Source: Pleurodeles waltl | Lineage: Eukaryota > Chordata > Amphibia > Caudata > Salamandridae | DNA: 64,000 nt | Assembly: GCF_031143425.1 (NCBI RefSeq) | Contig: NC_090437.1 | Coordinates: forward strand, 1,181,198,863-1,181,262,862 | Direction: 5' to 3' | Shown: in pieces, positions 12,375-20,240 of the stretch | Position numbering within the stretch: position 1 is the first letter of the stretch | How the letters are laid out: each line of letters begins with the position of its first letter | Program-made: the position numbers and the translations under genes | Notes under the pieces: generated by a model | Told to the model about the DNA's origin: nothing | Database searches by the model: none | The model's input: the letters and a program-made list of their open reading frames with translations, nothing else

Positions 12375-12778
12375 GTAGGAAAGTACCATCTTGCCTGGCA
12401 TGTTACCCCCATATTTCACTGTATATATGTTGTTTTAGTGTATGTGTCACTGGGACCCTGCCAGCCAGGGCCCCAGTGCTCATAAGTGTGCCCTGTATGT
12501 GTTACCTGTGTTATGACTAACTGTCTCACTGAGGCTCTGCTATCCAGAACCTCAGTGGTTATGCTCTCTCATTTCTTTCCAAACTGTCACTAACAGGCTA
12601 GTGACCAATTTCACCAATTTACATTGGCATACTGGAACACCCTTATAATTCCCTAGTATATGGTACTAAGGTACCCAGGGTATTGGGGTTCCAGGAGATC
12701 CCTATGGGCTGCAGCATTTCTTGTGCCACCCATAGGGAGATCTGACAATTCTTACACAGGCCTGCCAGTGCAGCCTGA

Positions 12779-13114
12779 GTGAAATAACGTACACGTTATT
12801 TCACAGCCATTTACCACTGCACTTAAGTAACTTATAAGTCACCTATATGTCTAACCTTTACCTGGTAAAGGTTGGGTGCTATGTTACTTAGTGTGTGGGC
12901 ACCCTGGCACTAGCCAAGGTGCTCCCACATGGTTCAGGGCAAATTCCCCGGACTTTGTGAGTGCGGGGACACCATTACACGCGTGCACTATACATATGTC
13001 ACGACATATGTATAGCGTCACAATGGTAACTCCGAACATGGCCATGTAACATGTCTAGGATCATGGAATTGTCACCCCAATGCCATTCTGGCATTGGGGA
13101 GACAATTCCATGAT
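12779..13114. repeat. Three serial hairpins in the LTR
   Basis: Three separate inverted repeats: 12,779-12,804 (12-bp perfect arms, 2-base loop), 12,988-13,015 (12-bp perfect arms, 4-base loop) and 13,060-13,114 (26-bp arms with one mismatch, 3-base loop). All three are kept in the 3' LTR at 20,645-20,670, 20,854-20,881 and 20,926-20,980. Confidence 0.95.
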
Positions 13115-15122
13115 ACCCCGAGTCTCTAGCTCAGACCCGGGTACTGCCAAACTACCTTTCCCGGGGTTTCACTGCAGCTGCTGCTGCTGCCAACCCCTCA
13201 GACAGGTTTCTTCCCTCCTGGGGTCCAGCCAGGCCTGACCCAGGAAGGCAGAACAAAGGTGTTCCTCAGAGAGAGGGTGTTACACCCTCTCCCTTTGGAA
13301 AAAGGTGTCAGGGCTGGGGAGGAGTAGCCTCCCCCAGCCTCTGGAAATGCTTTGATGGGCACAGATGGTGCCCATCTCTGCATAAGCCAGTCTGCACTGG
13401 TTCAGGGATCCCTCAGCCCTGCTCTGGCGCGAAACTGGACAAAGGAAAGGGGAGTGACCACTCCCCTGACCTGCACCTCCCCTGGGAGGTGCCCAGAGCT
13501 CCTCCAGTGTGCTCCAGACCTCTGCCATCTTGTAAACAGAGGTGCTGCTGGCACAATGGACTGCTCTGAGTGGCCAGTGCCAGCAGGTGACGTCAGACAC
13601 TCCTTCTGATAGGCTCCTTCAGGTGTTGCTAGCCTATCCTCTCTCCTAGGTAGCCAAACCTCCTTCTCTGGCTATTTAGGGTCTCTGCTTTGGGGAATTC
13701 CTTAGATAACAAATGCAAGAGCTCATCAGAGTTCCTCTGCATCTCTCTCTTCACCTTCTGCCAAGGAATCGACTGCTGACCGCGCTGGAAGCCTGCAAAA
13801 CTGCAACAAAGTAGCAAAGACGACTACTGCGACCTTGTAACGCTGATCCTGCCGCCTTCTCGACTGTTTTCCTGGTGGTGCATGCTGTGGGGGTAGTCTG
13901 CCTCCTCTCTGCACTAGAAGCTCCGAAGAAATCTCCTGTGGGTCGACAGAATCTTCCCCCCGCAACCGCAGGCACTAAAGAACTGCATCACCGGTCCTCT
14001 GGGTCTCCTCTCAGCACGACGAGCGAGGTCCCTTGAACTCAGCAACTCAGTCCAAGTAACTCCCACAGTCCAGTGACTCTTCAGTCCAAGTTTGGTGGAG
14101 GTAAGTCCTTTCCTCCCCACGCTAGACTGCATTGCTGGGAACCGCGTGTGTTGCAGCTTCTCCGGCTCCTCTGCACTCTTCCAGGATTTCCTTTGTGCAC
14201 AGCCAAGCCTGGGTCCCCGGCACTCTAACCTGCAGTGCACGACCTCCTGAGTTGTCCTCTGGCGTCGTGGGACCCTCTTTTGTGATGTCGGGTTCACTCC
14301 AGTTCACTCCACTTTGTAGTGCCTGTTCCGGCACTTCTGTGGGAGCTGCTTGTTTCTGAGAGGGCTCCTTATCTTGCTGGGTGCCCCCTCTGTCCCCTCA
14401 CACAATTGGCGACATCCTGGTCCCTCATGGGCCACAGCAGCATCCAAAAACCCTAACCACGACCCTTGCAGCTAGCAAGGCTTGTTTGCAGTCTTTCTGC
14501 ACGGAAACACCTCTGCACAACTCTTCACGACGTGGGACATCCATCCTCCAAAGGGGAAGTTTCTAGCCCTTGTCGGTCTTGCAGAATCCACAGCTTCTAC
14601 CATCCAGTGGCAGCTTCTTTGCACCCACAGCGGGCATTTCCTGGGCATCTGCCCACTCCCGACTTGATCGTGACTTTTGGACTTGGTCCCCTTATTCCAC
14701 AGGTACTCTCGTCAGGAAATCCATCGTTGTTGCATTGCTGGTGTTGGTCTTCCTTGAAGAATTCCCCTATCACGACTTCTGTGCTCTTTGGGGAACTTAG
14801 GTGCACTTTGCACCCACTTTTCAGGGTCTTGGGGTGGGCTATTTTTCTAACCCTCACTGTTTTCTTACAGTCCCAGCCATCCTCTGCAAGGTCACATAGG
14901 TTTGGGGTCCATTCGTGGTTCGCATTCCACTTCTAGAGTATATGGTCCGTGTTGCCCCTATCCCTATGTGCCCCCATTGCATCCTATTGTGACTATACAT
15001 TGTTTGCACTGTTTTCTACTGCTATTACCGCATATTTTGGTATTGTGTACATATATCTTGTGTATATTTGCTATCCTCATACTGAGGGTACTCACTGAGA
15101 TACTTTGGCATATTGTCATAAA

Positions 15123-15128
15123 AATAAA
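15123..15128 (+). terminator. Poly(A) signal in 5' LTR
   Basis: AATAAA followed within about 25 bases by a TGTGTATTGTGTT-type downstream element. It marks the likely end of the R region. Confidence 0.7.
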
Positions 15129-15367
15129 GTACCTTTATTTTTAGTACATCTGTGTATTGTGTTTTCTTATGATATTGTGCATATGACACTAGTGGTACTG
15201 TAGGAGCTTCACTCGACTCCTAGTTCAGCCTAAGCTGCTCTGCTAAGCTACCTTTTCTATCAGCCTAAGCTGCTAGACACCCCTCTACACTAATAAGGGA
15301 TACCTGGGCCTGGTGCAAGGTGTAAGTACCCCTTGGTACTCACTGCAAGCCAGTCCAGCCTCCTACA

Positions 15368-15640
15368 TTGGTTGTGCAGCGCTGGGATAAGTACTTGCAA
15401 CTACTCACCACTTTGTCATATTGTACTTTTCATAAGAGAAAAATATACAAAACAAGTTCAGTGTATGTACACCTAACCAAAAAGTTTTGCTTTTCTTCTC
15501 TTACTCTTCTTGCTAAGTGCTGAAAAGTACCTCTAAACTTTCAAAAAGTTCTTAAAAAGTTTTAAAAGTTTTTTTTCTGTTCCTTAAAAAGTTCTAAAAA
15601 CGTTTTCTTTCTTTTTCTGTCCCTTAAACGCTTTCTAAAA
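15368..15640 (+). promoter_or_regulatory. Primer-binding site and gag leader
   Basis: Immediately after the LTR comes TTGGTTGTGCAGCGCTGGG. The TGG at 15,369 fits the complement of a tRNA CCA end, but I cannot name the tRNA. The rest, to the gag ATG at 15,641, is an A/T-rich leader with repeated AAAAGTT motifs. Confidence 0.55.
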
Positions 15641-17287
15641 ATGTCTGGCACAGGTCAAACTGTTGATCTGTCCAAACTTACTTATGATCACCTTAGCTGG
15701 AAAGGAGCAAGGAGTCTCTGCATTGAAAGAGGTTTAGGGGTAGGGAAGAATCCCTCTAGAGAACTGTTGGTTAATATGCTAATTGAACAAGATAAGACCT
15801 TAGTTGGCACTTCTGTTGAGAAATTAGCTGATTGTTCCCAATCTGACCCTGGGGCACCCCTAGCAAAAGATTTAGAAGGGCACCTTCCCAACCTGCCCAT
15901 TAGCAGGCCACCTAGCATAGCTGGTACTGATGTGACTTCACATCACAGTAAGAGTGTTACTTCTCATCATAGTGGGAGTGTTACTTCTCATCATAGTGGG
16001 AGTGTTACTTCTGTTAGCCAGGTTGTTAGAGTGCCATCTGTTAGGGCCAGGTCTCCCTCTGTTCATTCTCACCATACTTCTGTGTCAAGGCATGCCCCAC
16101 CCACCCACCCTGATGACAGAGTGTTAGAAAGGGAGCTCAATAGATTGAAAGTGGAAGAATCCAGACTGAAGCTCAAGAAGCAACAGCTGGATTTAGATAG
16201 GCAGTCCTTTGATTTAGAAAAAGAAAGACAGAGGTTTGGGTTAGGACCCCATGGTGGCAGCAGCAGTATTCCAAATAGTCATCCTGCAAAAGAGCATGAT
16301 GCTAGGAATCTGCACAAGATAGTTCCCCCTTACAAGGAGGGGGATGACATTAACAAGTGGTTTTCTGCACTTGAGAGGGCCTGTATTGTACAGGAGGTCC
16401 ATCAATGGCAGTGGGCTGCTATCCTATGGCTATCTTTCAGTGGAAAGGGTAGGGATAGGCTCCTTACTGTTAAAGAAAGTGATGCCAATAATTTTACAGT
16501 TCTTAAGAATGAACTCCTAGATGGTTATGGCTTAACCACTGAACAGTACAGGATGAAGTTCAGAGAAACCAAAAAGGAGTCTTCACAAGACTGGGTAGAC
16601 TTTGTTGACCATTCAGTGAAGGTCTTGGAGGGGTGGTTACATGGCAGTAAAGTTTCTGACTATGAAAGCCTGTATAACTTAATCCTGAGAGAGCATATTC
16701 TTAATAATTGTGTGTCTGATTTGTTACACCAGTACCTTGTAGACTCTGATCTGACCTCTCCCCAAGAATTGGGAAAGAAGGCAAACAAATGGGTAAGAAC
16801 AAGGGTGAACAGAAAAGTTCATACAGGGGGTGACAAGGATGGCAAGAAGAAGGATGGTAAGTCTTCTGACAAGGGTGGGGACAAATTTAAAAATGAGTCT
16901 TCATCAGGCCCACAAAAACACTCTGATGGGGGTGGTGGGCCCAAATCCTCTTCAAATGAAAACAAAGAAAAGAAACCATGGTGCTATTTATGTAAAATAA
17001 AAGGCCATTGGACAACTGATCCCAGTCGCCCAAAGAAAAGCACCAAGCCTCCTGCCACTACAGCCCCTGCTGCTACACCTAGTGCCCCTAGTAATAGCAG
17101 TGGTGGTGGGAGCAAACCTACTAATAGCCAATCCAAGGGAGTAGCTGGGCTCACTTTTGGTAATTTAGTTGGGGTTGGTCTTGTTAGGGAGACCACAAAG
17201 GCTGTGTTAGTCTCTGAGGGGGCCATTGATTTGGCCACCTTGTTGCTTGTCCCCTTAATATGGATAAGTACAAGCAACTACCCCTAA
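15641..17287 (+). CDS. gag: Gag polyprotein with SCAN-like capsid region
   Basis: An intact 548-codon frame encodes the structural protein that packages element RNA. Residues about 12-50 (DHLSWKGARSLCIERGLG region) look SAP-like. Residues 98-127 contain an 8-residue repeat (TSHHSGSV). Residues about 162-205 form a charged Leu-rich coiled coil. Residues about 225-390 are the capsid region. Its second half, from about 298 (YRMKFRETKKES, then VLEGWL, YNLILREHIL), resembles a SCAN domain, as known for Gmr1-like gag. A Cys-rich knuckle starts near residue 448 (CYLCKIKGHWTTD), but its last Cys is replaced or lost. A basic Gly/Ser-rich linker precedes the knuckle. The frame overlaps the protease frame by 28 bases in the -1 register. 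Confidence 0.9.
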   Translation: MSGTGQTVDLSKLTYDHLSWKGARSLCIERGLGVGKNPSRELLVNMLIEQDKTLVGTSVEKLADCSQSDPGAPLAKDLEGHLPNLPISRPPSIAGTDVTSHHSKSVTSHHSGSVTSHHSGSVTSVSQVVRVPSVRARSPSVHSHHTSVSRHAPPTHPDDRVLERELNRLKVEESRLKLKKQQLDLDRQSFDLEKERQRFGLGPHGGSSSIPNSHPAKEHDARNLHKIVPPYKEGDDINKWFSALERACIVQEVHQWQWAAILWLSFSGKGRDRLLTVKESDANNFTVLKNELLDGYGLTTEQYRMKFRETKKESSQDWVDFVDHSVKVLEGWLHGSKVSDYESLYNLILREHILNNCVSDLLHQYLVDSDLTSPQELGKKANKWVRTRVNRKVHTGGDKDGKKKDGKSSDKGGDKFKNESSSGPQKHSDGGGGPKSSSNENKEKKPWCYLCKIKGHWTTDPSRPKKSTKPPATTAPAATPSAPSNSSGGGSKPTNSQSKGVAGLTFGNLVGVGLVRETTKAVLVSEGAIDLATLLLVPLIWISTSNYP

Positions 17288-17991
17288 TAAATGGTGTTGA
17301 GGTTCAGGCCTACAGGGACACAGGTGCCAGTGTTACCATGGTAATAGAGAAACTGGTCCACCCTGAACAACACATACTTGGTCACCAGTACCAAGTAACC
17401 GATGCTCATAACAACACTCTTAGCCACCCCATGGCTGTTGTGAATCTCAACTGGGGGGGGGTTACTGGTTCAAAGAAAGTTGTGGTTGCCTCAGATTTAC
17501 CTGTAGACTGTCTACTAGGGAACGATTTAGAGACGTCAGCTTGGGCAGAAGTGGAGTTGGAGGCTCATGCAGCAATGCTGGGCATTCCAGGGCATATTTT
17601 TGCTTTAACCAGGGCTCAGGCCATAAAGCAAAAAGGACAGGGTGACTTGGATCCTGGAAGAATGGACCAAGTGCTCCCTAAAGCTAGGGTTAGTAAAGGT
17701 AAAACTCTACCTACTATCCCTCCCTCTACAGTGGATTCAACTTCTGAGGAAGAAGAATTTCCACCCTGTGCAGAACCTACACCAGAGGAGCTGGAAGCAG
17801 ACACTGCTGAGCTTTTGGGTGAAGGGGGGCCTGCCAGGGAGGAGCTGAGTGTGGCACAGCATACCTGTTCCACACTAGAGGGTCTAAGGCAGCAAGCTGT
17901 CAAACAAGCAAATGGGGATGTCAGTGACTCTCACAGAGTTTACTGGAAGGGCAACCTTTTGTATACTGAAGCAAGGGATCCAGATTGGTGA
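17260..17991 (+). CDS. Retroviral-type aspartic protease and linker
   Basis: This frame begins the pol part. The catalytic DTGAS motif sits near residue 20, and the ILGHQYQVTDA and CLLGNDLE blocks fit the pepsin-like retroelement protease fold. From about residue 130 the sequence is an acidic linker (SEEEEF, PTPEELEAD). It is followed by the N-terminal approach to integrase (LRQQAVKQANGD, YWKGNLLYTEARDP). The frame stops at 17,991 exactly where integrase should continue in another register, so the stop is a frameshift lesion and not the natural end. No clear slippery heptamer is seen in the gag overlap. Confidence 0.85.
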   Translation: MDKYKQLPLINGVEVQAYRDTGASVTMVIEKLVHPEQHILGHQYQVTDAHNNTLSHPMAVVNLNWGGVTGSKKVVVASDLPVDCLLGNDLETSAWAEVELEAHAAMLGIPGHIFALTRAQAIKQKGQGDLDPGRMDQVLPKARVSKGKTLPTIPPSTVDSTSEEEEFPPCAEPTPEELEADTAELLGEGGPAREELSVAQHTCSTLEGLRQQAVKQANGDVSDSHRVYWKGNLLYTEARDPDW

Positions 17992-19065
17992 TTCCTCAGG
18001 AATACAGAAAGTTCCTCCTAACTCTAGCCCACGACATTCCCTTAGCTGGACATTTGGGGCAAATGAAAACTTGGGACAGGCTTGTCCCCTTGTTTCATCG
18101 GCCTAGAATGTCAGAGGACACAAAGGAATTTTGTAAGTCCTGTGAAACCTGTCAAGCCAGTGGCAAAACAGGTAGCAGTCCAAAGGCACCCCTTATTCCA
18201 CTGCCTATGGTTGGGGTTCCCTTTGAAAGGGTAGGGGTTGACATAGTTGCCCCCCTTGACCCTCCTACTGCTTCAGGCAATAGGTTTATCTTGGTGGTAG
18301 TGGACCATGCCACCAGATATCCTGAAGCAATTCCTCTAAGGACCACTACAGCTCCTGCAGTGGCAAAGGCCCTCCTGGGAATCTTTTCCAGGGTGGGCTT
18401 CCCAAAGAGGTGGTATCAGACAGGGGAAGCAATTTCATGTCTGCTTACTTAAAGGCCATGTGGAAGGAATGTGGTGTGACATACAAGTTCACCACACCCT
18501 ATCATCAACAAACAAATGGACTGGTTGAGAGGTTTAATAAAACTCTCAAAGGAATGATTATGGGACTCCCTGAAAAACTCCGCAGGAGATGGAATATCCA
18601 GTTACCTTGCCTCCTTTTTGCTTACAGGGAGGTACCCCAAAAAGGAGTGGGCTTCAGCCCCTTTGAACTCCTATTTGGACACCCTGTAAGAGGTCCTCTA
18701 ACACTTGTTAAGGAGGGTTGGGAACAACCTTTAAATGCTCCAAAGCAAGACATAGTGGACTATGTACTTGGCCTAAGATCTAGGCTGAGTACATGAAAAA
18801 GGCCAGTAAAAACCTGCAGGCCAGCCAAGAGCTCCAAAAGCAATGGCATGACCAGAAGGCTGTTTTGGTTCAGTACCAACCAGGGCAGAAAGTGTGGGTC
18901 TCGGAGCCTGTGGCCCCAAGAGCACTCCAAGACAAATGGAGTGGACCCCACATAATTGTTGAAAAGAAGGTAGAAGTCACCTACTTAGTTGACTTAGGCA
19001 CTGCCAGGAGTCCCCTTAGGGTGCTCCATGTCAATCGCCTGAAACCCTACTACCAAAGATGGTAA
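17986..19065 (+). pseudogene. Integrase, placed upstream of RT (frameshifted)
   Basis: A zinc-binding HHCC region is visible (LAHDIPLAGHLG near 18,030, CKSCETC near 18,140). The DDE core follows: GVDIVAPL near 18,237 supplies the first Asp, SDRGSNF near 18,417 the second, and HQQTNGLVERFNK near 18,510 the Glu. The C-terminal part has a KWSGPHIIVE module and LKPYYQ near 19,040. The gene is read in three registers: it enters by a shift at about 17,986, changes near 18,408 and changes again near 18,790. It ends with TAA at 19,063. Its place before reverse transcriptase identifies the Gmr1-type order. Confidence 0.9.
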
Positions 19066-19726
19066 AAGGGAAATGAGATTTTGTGTTGACTACAGAGGTC
19101 TCAACCAGATAACCAAAACTGATGCTCACCCTATACCCAGGGCAGATGAGCTAATAGATACACTGGCATCTGCCAAGTATCTAAGCACCTTTGATTTGAC
19201 TGCAGGGTATTGGCAGATCAAGTTATTAGAGGATGCAAAAACTGCATTTTCAACCATTGGAGGGCATTACCAATTTACAGTAATGCCTTTTGGATTGAAA
19301 AATGCACCTGCCACTTTTCAGAGGTTGGTGAACACAGTCCTGCAAGGGCTGGAGGCTTTTAGTGCAGCATATCTAGATGATATAGCTGTCTTTAGCTCCA
19401 GCTGGGATGATCACCTGGTCCACCTGTGGAAAGTTTTGGAGGCCCTGCAAAAGGCAGGCCTCACTATCAAGGCTTCAAAGTGCCAGATAGGGCAGGGGAA
19501 AGTGGTTTATCTGGGACACCTGGTAAGTGGAGAACAGATTGCACCACTTCAGGAGAAAATCCAAACTATTATAGATTGGGTTCCCCCTACAACTCAGACT
19601 CAGGTGAGAGCCTTTTTAGGCCTCACTGGGTACTACAGGAGGTTCATAAAGAACTATGGCTCCATTGCAGCCCCTCTTAATGACCTCACATCTAAAAAAA
19701 AATGCCTAAGAAGGTATTATGGACAG
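19064..19726 (+). pseudogene. Reverse transcriptase, fingers subdomain missing
   Basis: The frame opens directly on RFCVDYRGLN, the middle of the RT fingers. It continues with STFDLTAGYWQI (first catalytic Asp), the VMPFGLKNAP block, YLDDIAVFS (catalytic YLDD near 19,375) and the connection LGLTGYYRRFI. The usual upstream RT blocks are absent: only about 10 bases separate the integrase stop from RFCVDYR, and the registers differ. This suggests a deletion joined integrase to the middle of RT. The frame is lost again at a nine-A run near 19,692, where RNase H switches register. Confidence 0.9.
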
Positions 19727-20211
19727 CAAACTGTCAGAAAGCTTTTGAGGAGCTGAAGCAGGCCATGTGCTCTGCACCTGTCCTGAAAAGCCCCTGTTAC
19801 TCAAAAAAATTAATTGTCCAAACTGATGCATCTGAATTAGGGGTAGGGGCAGTCTTATCACAACTTAATTCTGAGGGCCAGGATCAACCTGTTGCTTTTA
19901 TCAGCAGGAGGTTGACCCCTAGAGAAAAGCGTTGGTCTGCCATAGAGAGGGAAGCCTTTGCTGTGGTCTGGGCACTGAAGAAGTTGAGGCCATACCTGTT
20001 TGGCACTCACTTCATTGTTCAGACAGACCACAAACCTCTACTTTGGCTAAAACAAATGAAAGGTGAAAACCCTAAATTGTTGAGGTGGTCCATATCCCTA
20101 CAGGGAATGGACTATACAGTGGAACATAGACCTGGGAGTACCCACTCCAATGCAGATGGACTGTCCAGATATTTCCACTTAGACAATGAAGACTCATCAG
20201 GTCATGGCTAG
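19700..20211 (+). pseudogene. RNase H domain
   Basis: A 169-codon open frame carries all four catalytic acidic positions of a retroelement RNase H: VQTDASELGVG near 19,820, the Glu in IEREAFAVVWALK near 19,950, VQTDHKPLLW near 20,020 and HSNADGLSR near 20,145. The domain is open throughout, but it is cut from RT by a frameshift in the A-run near 19,692. It is the last coding domain, and nothing resembling an env gene follows. Confidence 0.9.
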
Positions 20212-20227
20212 TCTTATTGTCCTTCGT

Positions 20228-20240
20228 TTGGGGGGGGTTG
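20228..20240 (+). promoter_or_regulatory. Polypurine tract
   Basis: A G-rich run (TTTGGGGGGGGTTG) abuts the 3' LTR start, where plus-strand DNA synthesis would be primed. Confidence 0.75.

Larger units (their letters stand above)
12375..15367 (+). repeat. 5' LTR of the Gmr1-type element
   Basis: This 2,993-bp LTR starts TGTAGG and ends CCTACA, so its short terminal inverted repeat is visible. It contains three consecutive hairpins (12,779-13,114), a candidate TATA-like GCTATTTAGG at 13,670, a GTAAGT donor-like site at 14,101, an acceptor-like TTTTCTTACAG ending near 14,870, and the poly(A) signal AATAAA at 15,123 followed by a GT-rich stretch. The open frames inside it (for example 14,466-14,936) are repeated in the other LTR and show no known domain. 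Confidence 0.95.

Noticed and set aside
14466..14936. 156-codon open frame, with similar ones at 22,192-22,773
   Set aside because: They lie inside the two LTRs, are duplicates of each other, contain no recognisable domain, and compete with open frames on both strands.
20212..20240. Possible envelope gene after RNase H
   Set aside because: Only 29 bases separate the RNase H stop from the 3' LTR. There is no room for an env gene.
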